DNA of 64,000 nt from Xenorhabdus koppenhoeferi (GTDB lineage Bacteria; Pseudomonadota; Gammaproteobacteria; Enterobacterales; Enterobacteriaceae): NCBI RefSeq assembly GCF_900116635.1, contig NZ_FPBJ01000008.1, forward strand, positions 1 through 64,000, written 5' to 3'. Below, piece after piece: positions 20,557 to 31,762 of the stretch (its first letter is position 1; every line of letters starts with the position of its first letter). The translations under genes were made by a program, and so were the position numbers. The notes below the pieces were generated by a model. That model searched no databases. It was not told where the DNA came from and worked only from the letters and a program-made list of their open reading frames with translations.

Positions 20557-21195
20557 ATGAAAAGAATTGTCGTTCTAATATCTGGCAATGGTACCAATCT
20601 GCAATCTATCATTGATGCTTGTCAGCAAAACCGGATTAATGGGCATATTGCAGCAGTTTTCAGTAATAATGCGGATGCTTATGGGCTGCAACGTGCTGAA
20701 CAGGCAAATATTCCCACCAACTTTATCAATCCTAAAGCATACATAGATCGTACAAGCCATGATCTCGCCTTACTCAAGGCTATTGATCAATATCAACCAG
20801 ATTTAGTGGTTCTGGCGGGTTATATGAGAATTCTATCCCCTGATTTCGTACAGCACTATCATGGTCGCTTGCTTAATATCCATCCATCCCTGTTACCAAA
20901 GTATCCCGGTCTGCACACCCATCAAAAAGCCATCGAAAATGGTGATAGGGAACATGGTACTTCCATTCATTTTGTTACTGAAGAGTTAGATGGTGGCCCT
21001 ATTATTTTACAAGCCAAAGTGCCTATTTTTGAGGATGACATAGAGGAAGATATTGTCGAGCGAGTCCAAATCCAAGAACATAATTTCTATCCTTTGGTTA
21101 TTCGCTGGTTTCTGGATGAGCGTTTGACGCTGAAAGGAAATACAGTCGTAATGGATGGATATGTTCTACCGCCGCAAGGTTACGCATCAGAATAA
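20557..21195 (+). CDS. purN: GAR transformylase (formyl-THF dependent)
   Basis: 212 aa. Motifs: VVLISGNGTNLQ (N-terminal phosphate loop), VLAGYMRILS, NIHPSLLPKYPGLHTH (catalytic Asn and His) and HFVTEELDGGPII (Asp). Adds the formyl group to GAR, third step of purine synthesis. Follows purM by 97 bp, which contains the repeat hairpin, so co-transcription is likely but may be attenuated. Confidence 0.96.
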   Translation: MKRIVVLISGNGTNLQSIIDACQQNRINGHIAAVFSNNADAYGLQRAEQANIPTNFINPKAYIDRTSHDLALLKAIDQYQPDLVVLAGYMRILSPDFVQHYHGRLLNIHPSLLPKYPGLHTHQKAIENGDREHGTSIHFVTEELDGGPIILQAKVPIFEDDIEEDIVERVQIQEHNFYPLVIRWFLDERLTLKGNTVVMDGYVLPPQGYASE

Positions 21196-21216
21196 TCCAG
21201 AGCTTACTCCTTTCCT

Positions 21217-21265
21217 CTTTCAAGTTGTGGTTTTACTGGCTGCAACTTGAAAGACGACGGGTATA
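21217..21265 (+). repeat. second ERIC-end mini-hairpin, upstream of ppk
   Basis: CTTTCAAGTTG and CAACTTGAAAG are arms of a perfect 11-bp inverted repeat followed by ACGACGGGTATA. Same architecture as the element at 20468, 0.75 kb away. Confidence 0.6.
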
Positions 21266-21478
21266 TTGTGTTAAGGTAACATTGTATTAGGATTATACCT
21301 TGCTGTAAGTTGTCATCTCGGGAAGGTGAATTAATCGATGAATTTTTTGTGCACGGCTCCTATCATACGGCCATTCGGATGTGTACTTTCCAACACTATT
21401 ATTTTGCCAATAAGACCCGTGAATTCTAGACCAGCGTGCTGGCCCATCAAATTGAATGGAAAACCAAACGGAGTAGTA

Positions 21479-23548
21479 ATGTCCCACGATCGTCTCTATA
21501 CCGAAAAAGAACTCAGTTGGCTCTCTTTCAACGAACGTGTACTTCAGGAAGCGGCTGACAAAAGTAACCCGCTGATTGAAAGAATGAGATTTTTAGGGAT
21601 CTACTCCAATAACCTGGATGAGTTTTACAAGGTTCGCTTTGTCGATGTAAAACGGCGCATTCTCATCAGTGAAGAACAGGGTTCAGCGACCAGCGCCCGC
21701 CAGCTATTGAGAAAAATTCAGGCCAAAGTCGCCAAAACTGATCAGGAATTTGATGATCTCTATAACGATCTGCTGCTGGAAATGGCCCGTAATCAAATTT
21801 TTCTGATTAATGAACGGCAAATATCCCCGAACCAACAAATCTGGTTACGGCAATATTTTCGCCAACATTTGCGACCGCATATTACGCCAATTGTCATTAA
21901 TTCAGAAACCAATCTGGTTGAGTTTTTGAAGGATGACTATACCTATTTGGCCGTTGAAATTATCCGTGGGCAAGAAACGCAATATGCTTTACTGGAGATC
22001 CCATCGGATAAAGTCCCTCGTTTCGTCAATTTGCCACCAGAAATGCCTCGCAGACGCAAGTCAATGATATTACTTGATAATATTTTGCGTTATACACTGG
22101 ATGAAATTTTCAAAGGATTCTTTGATTACGATGCTTTAAACGTTTACTCCATGAAAATGACCCGTGATGCCGAATACGATCTGGCAACAGAAATGGAGTC
22201 CAGTCTGCTGGAACTGATGTCTTCCACACTGAAACAAAGACTGACGGCAGAGCCGGTGCGGTTTGTCTATCAACGTGATATGCCTGATGAAATGGTAGAG
22301 CTTCTGCGCAGTAAACTGGGACTATCGAATGATGACTCGGTGATTGCAGGTGGCCGCTATCATAATTTTAGAGACTTCATCAAATTCCCCAATGAAGGGA
22401 ACCGGAATCTCCTGAACAAACCCATGCCACGATTGCGCCATAGTTGGTTTGATCATTTCCGTAACGGTTTTGATGCCATACGGGAGAAGGATGTCCTGCT
22501 TTATTACCCTTACCACACTTTCGAACATGTGCTGGAATTGCTACGTCAGGCCTCTTTCGACCCCAGTGTAATCTCTATCAAGATTAATATTTATCGCGTT
22601 GCAAAAGACTCACGCATTATTGACTCCATGATCCATGCAGCGCATAACGGTAAGAAAGTCACCGTTGTGGTGGAATTACAGGCACGTTTTGATGAAGAAG
22701 CCAATATCCATTGGGCGAAGCGATTAACCGAAGCGGGCGTGCATGTTATTTTTTCTGCTCCCGGCCTGAAAATTCACGCTAAGCTATTCATTATTTCCCG
22801 TCTTGCCGGGGACAAAATTATCCATTACGCCCATATCGGCACGGGAAATTTCAATGAAAAAACTGCGCGTTTATATACCGATTATTCTCTGTTGACCGCA
22901 AAGCCCGAAATCACCAATGAAGTGCGCCGGGTATTTAACTTTATTGAAAACCCTTATCGCCCGGTCACATTTGAAAATTTAATGGTATCACCCCAAAATT
23001 CACGGGCCATGCTCAATCGATTGATTACCCAGGAAATCGAAAATGCACAAGCAGGAGAAGTGGCCGGTATTACTTTAAAAATCAATAACCTTGTTGACAA
23101 AGAGTTGATAGATAGACTTTATGATGCCTCAGAAGCTGGCGTCAAAGTTCGTATTCTGGTGCGGGGTATGTGCTCTCTGATTCCGAATCAATCAGGTTTT
23201 AGTGAAAACATCCACGTCACCAGCATTGTGGATCGGTTTCTGGAACACGATCGAGTTTACGTTTTCACTAATAAAGGCGATGAAAACATCTTCCTTTCAT
23301 CGGCTGACTGGATGACCCGTAATATCGATTACCGTATTGAAGTTGCGGTTTGCCTGCTTGATCCTATGTTAAAACAACAAGTTATGGATATCCTTGAATT
23401 GCAGTTCAATGATACCGTCAAAGCACGCTATATCGATAAAGAATTGAGCAATCGCTATGTTCCACGGGGAAATAAGCGTAAAATCCGCGCTCAAATTGCG
23501 ATTTATGATTATCTGAAAAATCGTGAACAACCGGAACCAAGAGCCTGA
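21479..23548 (+). CDS. ppk: polyphosphate kinase 1
   Basis: 689 aa from the ATG at 21479 (E. coli 688). The frame is open further up to 21338, but [21 protein letters not shown] aligns with the E. coli N-terminus and ACGGAG is at normal spacing. Membrane-associated enzyme that polymerises ATP gamma-phosphate. Autophosphorylated His lies in GLKIHAKLF; second conserved His in EHDRVYVF; N-terminal domain [11 protein letters not shown]. Four bp separate it from ppx, so ppk-ppx is one operon. Confidence 0.97.
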   Translation: MSHDRLYTEKELSWLSFNERVLQEAADKSNPLIERMRFLGIYSNNLDEFYKVRFVDVKRRILISEEQGSATSARQLLRKIQAKVAKTDQEFDDLYNDLLLEMARNQIFLINERQISPNQQIWLRQYFRQHLRPHITPIVINSETNLVEFLKDDYTYLAVEIIRGQETQYALLEIPSDKVPRFVNLPPEMPRRRKSMILLDNILRYTLDEIFKGFFDYDALNVYSMKMTRDAEYDLATEMESSLLELMSSTLKQRLTAEPVRFVYQRDMPDEMVELLRSKLGLSNDDSVIAGGRYHNFRDFIKFPNEGNRNLLNKPMPRLRHSWFDHFRNGFDAIREKDVLLYYPYHTFEHVLELLRQASFDPSVISIKINIYRVAKDSRIIDSMIHAAHNGKKVTVVVELQARFDEEANIHWAKRLTEAGVHVIFSAPGLKIHAKLFIISRLAGDKIIHYAHIGTGNFNEKTARLYTDYSLLTAKPEITNEVRRVFNFIENPYRPVTFENLMVSPQNSRAMLNRLITQEIENAQAGEVAGITLKINNLVDKELIDRLYDASEAGVKVRILVRGMCSLIPNQSGFSENIHVTSIVDRFLEHDRVYVFTNKGDENIFLSSADWMTRNIDYRIEVAVCLLDPMLKQQVMDILELQFNDTVKARYIDKELSNRYVPRGNKRKIRAQIAIYDYLKNREQPEPRA

Positions 23549-23551
23549 TTT

Positions 23552-25084
23552 ATGCTGTTTAAACACGACACTCCTATGCCAAAACCTCAAGAAATTGCCA
23601 CTATTGATCTGGGTTCTAATAGTTTTCATATGGTAATCGCCCGTATCGTTAACGGTGCACTACAGGTTATTGGACGTTTAAAAAAACGGGTTTTCCTTGC
23701 GGATAGTTTAAACAATAAAAACGAATTAAGCGAAGAAGCCATAAACCGTGGCTTAGCTTGTCTTTCCCTATTTTCGGAACGATTACAAGGGTTTTCTGCT
23801 GATAATGTTTGTCTGGTCGGAACCCATAGCTTACGCGAAGCCACCAACGCACAAGAATTTTTAAAACGTGCAAAAGAAGTTATCCCCTACCCGATTGAAA
23901 TCATCTCAGGCCATGAAGAAGCCCGCCTGATTTTTATGGGTGTTGAACACACCCAACCGGAAAAAGGCCGGAAATTAGTGATTGATATTGGTGGTGGCTC
24001 TACGGAACTGGTTATCGGTGAAGATTTCGAGCCACTCTTAATCGAAAGTCGCCGCATGGGTTGTGTCAGTTTTGCCCGCCAATTCTTTCCTGATAATGTG
24101 ATCAATGAACATAATTTCCGTAAAGCACGCCTTCAGGCAGCACAAAAGCTAGAAAATCTTGTCTGGCAATTTCGCACAAAAGGCTGGGATTTTGCTTTGG
24201 GCACATCGGGAACAATTAAAGCTGTCCATGAGCTATTAGTGGAATTGGGCGAGAAAGATGGCCTGATCACGCCAGAACGACTCAATATGCTGGTGAAACG
24301 AGCCCTGAAATATAAAAATTTCAAGGCGCTGGATCTGCCGGGAATTTCTGATGACCGCAAGCAGACTTTTGTTCCCGGCCTTTCAATCTTGTGTGGTATT
24401 TTCGATGCCCTGCATATTGAGGAATTACACCTGTCTCAAGGTGCTTTAAGGGAAGGTGTACTTTACGAGATGGAAGATCGATTCCGTCATCAGGATATTC
24501 GCCAAAGAACCGCCAAAAGTCTTGCTGAACACTATAATATCGATCGTGAACAAGCCGACCGGGTTTGGAGTACCGCCAAAAATCTTTATGAGCAATGGGC
24601 AGGACAAAACCCTAAACGGGTGCAACCACAACTGGAATCTATTCTATTGTGGGCAGCCATGCTACACGAAGTCGGTTTAAGCATTAATCTCAGCGGGTTA
24701 CAACGCCATTCCGCTTATATACTGCAACATACTGATCTGCCTGGATTCAACCAAGAACAACAATCATTGCTGGCAACACTGGTACGCTATCACCGCAAGG
24801 CAGTGAAAGTGCATGAGCATCCCCGTTTCTATCTGTTCAAGAAAAAGCAGTATCTTCCTATACTTAAGATATTGCGGCTGGCAACATTATTGAATAACCA
24901 ACGCCAATCTACCAAAACACCATATATACTAAGGTTAGGGACTGATCGTAGTCATTGGACACTCTACCTGCCCAAAAATTATTTAACGCAAAATGCTCTG
25001 GTGCAACTTGATCTGGAGAAAGAACAGGATTACTGGAGTGACGTAACTGGCTGGAACTTACACATTAAAGAGGAATCGACTTAA
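23552..25084 (+). CDS. ppx: exopolyphosphatase
   Basis: 510 aa. Actin-like ASKHA phosphatase: phosphate loop [14 protein letters not shown], catalytic region [15 protein letters not shown], second loop [15 protein letters not shown], then a C-terminal HD-like domain (MLHEVGL...[15 protein letters not shown]). Hydrolyses long polyphosphate from the ends. It could start at 23552 or the ATG at 23576 ([14 protein letters not shown]); the E. coli protein has a similar N-terminal extension, so both are possible. Confidence 0.95.
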   Translation: MLFKHDTPMPKPQEIATIDLGSNSFHMVIARIVNGALQVIGRLKKRVFLADSLNNKNELSEEAINRGLACLSLFSERLQGFSADNVCLVGTHSLREATNAQEFLKRAKEVIPYPIEIISGHEEARLIFMGVEHTQPEKGRKLVIDIGGGSTELVIGEDFEPLLIESRRMGCVSFARQFFPDNVINEHNFRKARLQAAQKLENLVWQFRTKGWDFALGTSGTIKAVHELLVELGEKDGLITPERLNMLVKRALKYKNFKALDLPGISDDRKQTFVPGLSILCGIFDALHIEELHLSQGALREGVLYEMEDRFRHQDIRQRTAKSLAEHYNIDREQADRVWSTAKNLYEQWAGQNPKRVQPQLESILLWAAMLHEVGLSINLSGLQRHSAYILQHTDLPGFNQEQQSLLATLVRYHRKAVKVHEHPRFYLFKKKQYLPILKILRLATLLNNQRQSTKTPYILRLGTDRSHWTLYLPKNYLTQNALVQLDLEKEQDYWSDVTGWNLHIKEEST

Positions 25085-25096
25085 CGATCTCACGTT

Positions 25097-25261
25097 ATGA
25101 AGAAGAAAAAGAAATCTGTTCAAATTACAAAATTGATCTTGCTTATCAGCTTTCTGATTTTATTTGGGCGTTTTATCTATTCATTCATGGCAGCTTTAGA
25201 GCATCACCAGCAAACCCAACAGCAATCGGTGGAACTACTCAGTAGCCCGAAAACAGAATAG
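25097..25261 (+). CDS. yfgG: YfgG-like 54-aa membrane protein
   Basis: A short frame, 54 aa, 12 bp after ppx: a Lys-rich start (MKKKKKSVQITK), one membrane segment (LILLISFLILFGRFIYSF) and a polar tail rich in His/Gln (EHHQQTQQQSVE). The stretch FGRFIYS followed by HH-containing tail matches E. coli YfgG, which lies in the same neighbourhood (ppx-yfgF-yfgG) and has been linked to nickel/cobalt tolerance. The intervening PDE gene yfgF is absent here. No strong ribosome site is visible (GATCTCACGTT precedes), so coupling to ppx is possible. Confidence 0.75.
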   Translation: MKKKKKSVQITKLILLISFLILFGRFIYSFMAALEHHQQTQQQSVELLSSPKTE

Positions 25262-25361
25262 TTGTTACAGGGGCTTTCAAGAGCAATATACCAGATTATG
25301 TTATGGTTATGTTATTGTGAACACCCTTGTTTTAGCCTATTTTCTGCTTTAAAGGTACATT

Positions 25362-26828
25362 ATGTTACAACCGACCTTTACACCTAATAATAATGCGACT
25401 GTTGCCAATCAACATTCGCAAAAATTGGCACATGCTCGCCAACACCTGTTCTCACTGTTCATTAATGATGAGCTATTTGTTGACACGTTATTAGGCCAAG
25501 CTGATGAATCTTCTGCCATCAGCGATGAACAGTTATTAGAGAAAATAGAGGAAGTCAGTACATTACTGCTCGACCTGCATGCTGCTGATATTGCGGATAT
25601 TCTGGAAGCCTTGCCCTATGACGAGCGTCTCGCTTTATGGAAGCTTATCGACAACAATCAGCGCGGTGAAGTTTTGGTAGAAGCCTACATTCCTATCTGG
25701 GACAACCTAATCAAAGACATGTCTGATGTTGAACTATTGCGCGCCATCGGCACTTTGCATGTGGATGAACAAGCATACATAGCGGAACATCTTCCCAGAG
25801 AGACTTCACGCCGCTTACTGACCTATCTGGAGCCGAGCCAGCGCAACCGCATCCGCGAAGTATTGCAATACCACAAAGACAGTATCGGACAGATGATGGA
25901 TTTTGAGTTCGTGACAGTACGAGGAAACGTTACACTCAGTACAGTTCAACGTTTTTTACGCTCACGAGGCTCCATCCCTGAAACAACCGATAAGATCTTT
26001 GTTATTGATCGTAAAAACCGTCTTCAGGGAGAACTTCCCCTCACCACATTGCTTATCAACGTGCCAGATAAATTAGTTGCCGAAGTCATGCATACGGATA
26101 CCGTGACTTTCTCGCCGGAGCAAAAAGGCGAAGATGCCGCCAGTGCATTCGAACGTTACGACTTAATCTCTGCCGCTGTGGTAGATAACAACGGTCGTTT
26201 GATGGGACGCCTGACAGTTGAAGACATTGTTGATACCTTAAATGAAGAAACCGACAACAATATACGCCGGATGGGGGGATTAAGCCGCGAAGAAGATGTT
26301 TTCGCTCCCGTTGGACAAGCAGTCAAAACCCGCTGGACATGGCTCGCAATAAACTTGTGTACTGCTTTTGTGGCTTCCAGAGTCATCGGCCTGTTTGAAC
26401 ATACCATTTCCCAGCTTGTTGCCCTTGCAACTTTGATGCCTATCGTAGCAGGCATCGGTGGTAATACTGGCAACCAGACCATTACTATGATCGTTCGTGC
26501 ACTGGCGCTTCACCAGATTCAAACAGGCAGCTTTTCTTATCTGATATTGAGGGAGTTTGGGGTCGCCCTGATTAACGGCATCATTTGGGGTGGAATAATG
26601 GGCGTTATCACCTATCTGCTTTATAGTGATCTTGCTATGGGGTGTGTTATGACAATGGCGATGATACTGAATCTGCTGATGGCAGCGCTGATGGGGGTAT
26701 TTATCCCGTTTATTATGATGAAACTGGGAAGAGATCCTGCGATTGGTTCCAGCGTGATGATTACTGCTATTACGGATACTGGCGGATTCTTTATCTTTTT
26801 GGGACTGGCAACACTGTTTTTGGTGTGA
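25362..26828 (+). CDS. mgtE: magnesium transporter MgtE
   Basis: 488 aa. Cytoplasmic N-domain of helical repeats (LHAADIADILEALPYDERLALW), tandem CBS domains (about 175-295: GQMMDFEFVTV...TVEDIVDTLNEE) and five membrane helices from about 320 with the selectivity region PIVAGIGGNTGNQT. A homodimeric Mg2+ channel gated by the Mg2+-sensing cytoplasmic part. No Mg2+ riboswitch is visible upstream. E. coli K-12 lacks this gene, but it is common in other enterobacteria. Confidence 0.95.
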   Translation: MLQPTFTPNNNATVANQHSQKLAHARQHLFSLFINDELFVDTLLGQADESSAISDEQLLEKIEEVSTLLLDLHAADIADILEALPYDERLALWKLIDNNQRGEVLVEAYIPIWDNLIKDMSDVELLRAIGTLHVDEQAYIAEHLPRETSRRLLTYLEPSQRNRIREVLQYHKDSIGQMMDFEFVTVRGNVTLSTVQRFLRSRGSIPETTDKIFVIDRKNRLQGELPLTTLLINVPDKLVAEVMHTDTVTFSPEQKGEDAASAFERYDLISAAVVDNNGRLMGRLTVEDIVDTLNEETDNNIRRMGGLSREEDVFAPVGQAVKTRWTWLAINLCTAFVASRVIGLFEHTISQLVALATLMPIVAGIGGNTGNQTITMIVRALALHQIQTGSFSYLILREFGVALINGIIWGGIMGVITYLLYSDLAMGCVMTMAMILNLLMAALMGVFIPFIMMKLGRDPAIGSSVMITAITDTGGFFIFLGLATLFLV

Positions 26829-27219
26829 CTAGCTTATCTGATGGTTTATTACAAATAACGAGTGGATAGATACCGTAATGTGGTATGAAGCAATCAATGG
26901 AAGAAAATGTCGATTCAATCATCGGCATTTTTTCAATTATCAATACACTCTATCGTCCCAGACGCTATACCCAGCGTACTTTAAGATGCTTTTATTCTCT
27001 CTCATTTATATCAGCATATCTGATTGATATATCCACTTTCAAAGCCTCAAACAGGATTATAAACATAGTACATTTTACGATCAGTTAAAATACAACACCA
27101 TATTCCCCATATTCCCCATATTCCCCATAACACACTTTTTCATGACTCATCGCATTCCCTATCACAAAATTCATGAAAAATTACTACCAGAAACATAACC
27201 TTTTTGACATAACCTCCAT
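26829..27219. other. spacer between mgtE and mdtA
   Basis: No convincing gene. A possible ERIC-end relic (CTATACCCAGCGTACTTTAA) lies near 26965-26985 and a 9-bp tandem repeat at 27098-27129; the mdtA control region with the BaeR box follows. Confidence 0.5.
27098..27129. repeat. 9-bp tandem repeat, about 3.5 copies
   Basis: CCATATTCC occurs three times in direct tandem (27098-27124) followed by CCATA. It lies about 90 bp upstream of the BaeR box of mdtA. Confidence 0.9.
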
Positions 27220-27237
27220 ATTTTCTTCATTATTGAC
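27220..27237 (+). promoter_or_regulatory. BaeR box upstream of mdtA
   Basis: ATTTTCTTCATTATTGAC matches 15 of 18 positions of the published BaeR consensus TTTTTCTCCATDATTGGC. It lies 102 bp before the mdtA start, and baeSR are the last genes of the same operon, indicating autoregulation. Confidence 0.8.
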
Positions 27238-27338
27238 TAAATCTCTCTAGTTACACTAATAATATATTCTTGCATCTATTTTGGCATAAGATGCGGCATG
27301 ACCGATTACCGCCACAACATTGAGAGAATGTCGAGCAA

Positions 27339-28589
27339 ATGAATAACAAAAGCCGTTCCTATTTTTTCCGACTCGCTGCGGCGTTAGCCGTGATCGTCGT
27401 GGCAGTTTTCTTTGCGTGGAAACATTTCAACACGCCTGCAACATCAGATAAAAACGAGGATTCAGAATCACAACAGAGTGCACACAATCCAGCACTTCCC
27501 CCCGTACAAGTAGCAACAACTGAAATAAAATCTGTGCCCCATTACTTGGGAGGATTGGGAACAGTTCAAGCGACAAATACAGTGACTGTAACCAGTCTTG
27601 TAGAAGGTCAGTTAATAAGCCTGCATTTTAATGAAGGGCAATACGTCAAAAAAGGGAATTTGCTGGCGGAGATCGATCCTCGTCCTTTTCAAGTTAAGTT
27701 GACACGGGCACAGGGGCAATATGCTAAAGATCAGGCAACATTGACCAATGCTAAACAGGATTTAATTCGCTATCAGCAATTAGCAAAAAGTAAGCTGATA
27801 TCTCAACAAGATCTGGATAAACAAATTTCGCTGGTTCGTCAGAGCGAAGCCAGCCTGAAAACCAGCCAGTCTGATCTGGACGAAGCAGGATTGCAATTGG
27901 CTTACAGCCGCATCACTGCGCCTATTTCTGGTCGTGTCGGATTAAAACGCATTGATATCGGTAATTATGTATCTGCTGCTGGCGGAACTCCGATTGTAAT
28001 CATTACGCAAGTCGATCCCGTTGATGTGATATTTTCCCTGCCTGAAAATGATATCAGCGCTGTCCTGAAGGCTCAGAAAGACCATGAAAATGTCAATGTC
28101 ATCGCGTGGGACCGCAATAATCAACTACAATTGGCACAGGGTAAATTGCTCAGTATTGATAACCAAATTGATGTCACCACTGGCACAATCAAGATGAAAG
28201 CGCAGTTCAATAATCAAGACAACGTGCTATTTCCTAATCAATTCATCAATATTCAGATGAAAATTAACACACTTGAAAATGCTATTGTGATCCCCAGTGC
28301 TGGATTGCAAATCGGGAGTATTGGTCATTTTGTCTGGAAAGTAGATAAAGAAAATAAAGTCAGCAAACATAAGGTCGTTCCCGGGTTGCAAAATAGTCAA
28401 TTTGTGGTCATCAGCAGCGGTTTGTCGGCAGGTGACCGTGTTGTCACCGACGGGATTGACCAATTGACCGAAGGTGCAAAGGTCGAGATTGTAAAACCGC
28501 TGTCAGTTAACTCTCTTGATGTCACGAACAATAAGACCAATTCAGCAAAATCAAATAATCAACAAAACGACGAAGTGGAGAATCCGTAA
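27339..28589 (+). CDS. mdtA: RND efflux membrane-fusion protein MdtA
   Basis: 416 aa. N-terminal membrane anchor ([16 protein letters not shown], 12-27), lipoyl half-motifs ([37 protein letters not shown] and [14 protein letters not shown]), a coiled-coil hairpin between them (about 115-175) and a beta-barrel/MP domain. It links MdtBC to an outer-membrane channel (TolC in E. coli). First gene of mdtABC-baeSR; its last base overlaps the start of mdtB. Confidence 0.95.
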   Translation: MNNKSRSYFFRLAAALAVIVVAVFFAWKHFNTPATSDKNEDSESQQSAHNPALPPVQVATTEIKSVPHYLGGLGTVQATNTVTVTSLVEGQLISLHFNEGQYVKKGNLLAEIDPRPFQVKLTRAQGQYAKDQATLTNAKQDLIRYQQLAKSKLISQQDLDKQISLVRQSEASLKTSQSDLDEAGLQLAYSRITAPISGRVGLKRIDIGNYVSAAGGTPIVIITQVDPVDVIFSLPENDISAVLKAQKDHENVNVIAWDRNNQLQLAQGKLLSIDNQIDVTTGTIKMKAQFNNQDNVLFPNQFINIQMKINTLENAIVIPSAGLQIGSIGHFVWKVDKENKVSKHKVVPGLQNSQFVVISSGLSAGDRVVTDGIDQLTEGAKVEIVKPLSVNSLDVTNNKTNSAKSNNQQNDEVENP

Positions 28590-31500
28590 TGCAACCTGAT
28601 TCTCCGATAACAGGCGGGGGACCATCCCGCCTGTTTATACTGCGACCGGTCGCTACGACGTTATTTATGGTTGCGATATTATTGGCAGGGTTCATCGGGT
28701 ATCGGATGCTGCCCGTTTCTGCCTTGCCACAAGTGGATTATCCGACTATTCAGGTGGTAACCCTCTATCCCGGCGCTAACCCAGATGTAATGACGTCTAT
28801 CGTTACAGCTCCGCTGGAGCGTCAGTTCGGGCAAATGTCCGGCTTAAAACAGATGTCATCCCGAAGTTCTGGTGGTACTTCGGTTATTACACTGGTATTC
28901 CAGCTTTCCTTGCCATTGGATGTCGCAGAGCAGGATGTACAGGCGGCGATTAACTCCGCCAGTAATCTATTGCCTGACGATTTACCCTATCCGCCAATCT
29001 ACAGCAAGGTTAACCCGGCTGATCCCCCTATCTTGACGCTGGCCGTAACCTCTGATGCCCTGTCCATGACGCAGGTGCAAGATATGGTAGAAACCCGTGT
29101 AGCCCAGCGTATTTCTCAGGTCAGTGGTGTTGGCCTGGTGACACTGGCTGGAGGACAACGCCCCGCTGTGCGCGTGAAATTGAATGCTCAGGCCATCGCT
29201 TCTCAAGGCTTAGACAGTGATATGATTCGCTCCGCCATCATGAAGGCCAATGTGAATTCAGCAAAAGGTAGTTTTGATGGGCCGACACGCTCAATTACCA
29301 TTTCATCCAACGATCAGATGAAATCTATTGATGATTACCGAAATTTAATTGTGGCATATAAGAATGATGCCCCGATTCGTTTGCGTGATATTGCCACTAT
29401 CGAGCTGGGGGCTGAAAATAACAAATTGGGCGCATGGGCCAATGAAAAACCCGCCATTGTCATCAACGTTCAACGCCAGCCCGGCGCAAATGTTATTGAG
29501 ACAACAGATAATATCCGTAACATGCTGCCAGAATTGATCAGCAGCCTGCCCAAATCAGTCAATGTTGAAGTGCTGACCGACCGCACTGTCACAATCCGTA
29601 ATTCGGTCAAGGATGTTCAATTTGAACTGTTGCTGGCCATCGCGCTGGTTATCATGGTGATTTACCTGTTTTTGCGCAATATCACTGCAACTTTAATCCC
29701 GAGTGTTGCTGTACCCCTTTCTTTGATGGGTACTTTCGCTGTTATGTATTTTTTCGGTTTTTCCGTCAATAACCTCACACTAATGGCATTGACTATCGCA
29801 ACAGGCTTTGTGGTGGATGATGCCATCGTCGTTATAGAAAATATTTCCCGCTATATTGAACGGGGAGAAAAACCACTTACGGCTGCGCTAAAAGGGGCGG
29901 GAGAAATGGGCTTTACGATTATCTCTCTGACTTTTTCATTAATCGCTGTACTAATCCCATTGCTGTTTATGGGGGATATTGTTGGTCGTCTATTCCGGGA
30001 ATTCGCTATCACTCTGGCTGTGGCAATTTTAGTTTCTGCCGTGGTGTCACTAACGTTAACACCGATGATGTGCGCAAGAATGTTAAAAGCCGAAGCTGAA
30101 ATTAAACATAATCGCTTCGAACAAGCCTGTGAACGTTTCTTTGAACGCATGATCGAGATATATGCCATTTTTCTGAGACGTGTGCTGAATCATCCTTGGA
30201 TTACGCTCGGTGTTGCATTCGGGACAATGGTTTTGACCGCTCTGCTCTATATCATGATCCCCAAAGGATTTTTTCCCTTGCAAGACAATGGGCTGATTCA
30301 GGGGACACTGGAAGCACCGCAGTCCATTTCATTCAACGCAATAACGGATAAACAGAGGCAGGTTACAAGCCTGTTATTGCAAGATCCTGCCGTGGATAAT
30401 ATTACAACATTTATCGGTGTTGACGGTAACAACCCAACCCTGAATAACACCCGTATCCAAATTACGCTAAAGCCTCTCAGTCAACGTGATGAGCGCATTG
30501 ATGAAGTTATTCCACGTTTACAGGCCCGCGTTACCAGCGTGCCTAACGTTAGGTTGTATTTGCAACCGACACAGGATTTAACTATTGATACACAAGTATC
30601 CCGCACGCAATACCAATTTACATTGCAGGCAACCTCCCTTGATGAACTCAGTGTCTGGGTACCTAGATTGCAAAACGCGCTGAAACAGCGATCTGAACTG
30701 GCAGATATCGGCAATAATTGGCAGGATCAGGGGTTAGTGGCTTATCTTAATGTGAATCGTGATTTGGCCAGTCGGTTTGGGATCTCTATGGCAACAGTAG
30801 ATAGTGCGTTGTATAACGCATTCGGTCAGCGTTTGGTTTCAACCATTTATACTCAATCAAATCAGTATCGAGTCATTCTTGAGCAGGATACGAAAAAAAA
30901 TTCAGGGCTGGACGCACTCAATAACCTCTATCTGACGGGAAGTGATGGCAAAATGGTACCATTTAATACCATTGCCACCATCGAACAGCGACTGGGACAT
31001 TTGTCTATCAACCATCTGCAACAGTTCCCTTCTGTCACTTTTTCGTTCAATGTTGCGAAGAATTCGTCCCTTGAACAAGCGGTTAATGCAGTTCAGGAAA
31101 CAGAACGGGCGATTCAGATGCCAAAAAACATAATCACACAATTCCAAGGTGCAACACTGGCATTCCAAGATGCGCTCAGTAATACTCTTTGGCTGATTTT
31201 GGCTGCTGTCGTTGCGATGTATATCGTCCTTGGCATATTGTATGAAAGTTTTATTCATCCCATCACAATATTGTCTACTTTACCTACAGCGGGTGTTGGC
31301 GCCTTACTGACCTTAATGGTTAGTGGATATGAATTAGATATTATCGCCATCATAGGGATTATTCTTCTGATCGGTATTGTGAAGAAAAATGCCATCATGA
31401 TGATAGATTTCGCATTGGCAGCAGAACGTGAGCAAGGCATGCCTCCTTATGAGGCCATTTATCAAGCTTGCTTGTTACGTTTCAGACCCATATTGATGAC

Positions 31501-31762
31501 AACCATGGCTGCACTATTGGGTGCTTTGCCACTGATGCTCAGTACCGGTATTGGCGCAGAATTGCGCCGTCCATTAGGAGCCAGTATGGTGGGAGGTCTG
31601 ATCATGAGCCAGATCTTAACGTTGTTCACCACTCCCGTTATTTATCTGCTGTTTGATCAGTTAGCGAATCATTTCCGAAAAAATAAGCAAAATGATCAGG
31701 AAACTCCATCCAATCCAATAAGTCTGGATAAATCCTCTGCCAATCATCGGGAGTCGCTGTGA
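28589..31762 (+). CDS. mdtB: RND multidrug transporter subunit MdtB
   Basis: 1057 aa, the usual RND size with 12 membrane helices and two large periplasmic loops. The start [43 protein letters not shown] and [21 protein letters not shown] (TM4 Asp pair of the proton relay) are diagnostic. MdtB2C heterotrimers export bile salts, novobiocin and other drugs in E. coli. It overlaps mdtC by 4 bp. Confidence 0.96.
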   Translation: MQPDSPITGGGPSRLFILRPVATTLFMVAILLAGFIGYRMLPVSALPQVDYPTIQVVTLYPGANPDVMTSIVTAPLERQFGQMSGLKQMSSRSSGGTSVITLVFQLSLPLDVAEQDVQAAINSASNLLPDDLPYPPIYSKVNPADPPILTLAVTSDALSMTQVQDMVETRVAQRISQVSGVGLVTLAGGQRPAVRVKLNAQAIASQGLDSDMIRSAIMKANVNSAKGSFDGPTRSITISSNDQMKSIDDYRNLIVAYKNDAPIRLRDIATIELGAENNKLGAWANEKPAIVINVQRQPGANVIETTDNIRNMLPELISSLPKSVNVEVLTDRTVTIRNSVKDVQFELLLAIALVIMVIYLFLRNITATLIPSVAVPLSLMGTFAVMYFFGFSVNNLTLMALTIATGFVVDDAIVVIENISRYIERGEKPLTAALKGAGEMGFTIISLTFSLIAVLIPLLFMGDIVGRLFREFAITLAVAILVSAVVSLTLTPMMCARMLKAEAEIKHNRFEQACERFFERMIEIYAIFLRRVLNHPWITLGVAFGTMVLTALLYIMIPKGFFPLQDNGLIQGTLEAPQSISFNAITDKQRQVTSLLLQDPAVDNITTFIGVDGNNPTLNNTRIQITLKPLSQRDERIDEVIPRLQARVTSVPNVRLYLQPTQDLTIDTQVSRTQYQFTLQATSLDELSVWVPRLQNALKQRSELADIGNNWQDQGLVAYLNVNRDLASRFGISMATVDSALYNAFGQRLVSTIYTQSNQYRVILEQDTKKNSGLDALNNLYLTGSDGKMVPFNTIATIEQRLGHLSINHLQQFPSVTFSFNVAKNSSLEQAVNAVQETERAIQMPKNIITQFQGATLAFQDALSNTLWLILAAVVAMYIVLGILYESFIHPITILSTLPTAGVGALLTLMVSGYELDIIAIIGIILLIGIVKKNAIMMIDFALAAEREQGMPPYEAIYQACLLRFRPILMTTMAALLGALPLMLSTGIGAELRRPLGASMVGGLIMSQILTLFTTPVIYLLFDQLANHFRKNKQNDQETPSNPISLDKSSANHRESL

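Noticed and set aside
21338-21478. 47-codon N-terminal extension of ppk
   Set aside because: Not present in the family, and the ribosome site is placed for the internal ATG.
26885-27088. 67-codon frame between mgtE and mdtA
   Set aside because: No ribosome site, odd composition and overlap with a possible repeat relic.
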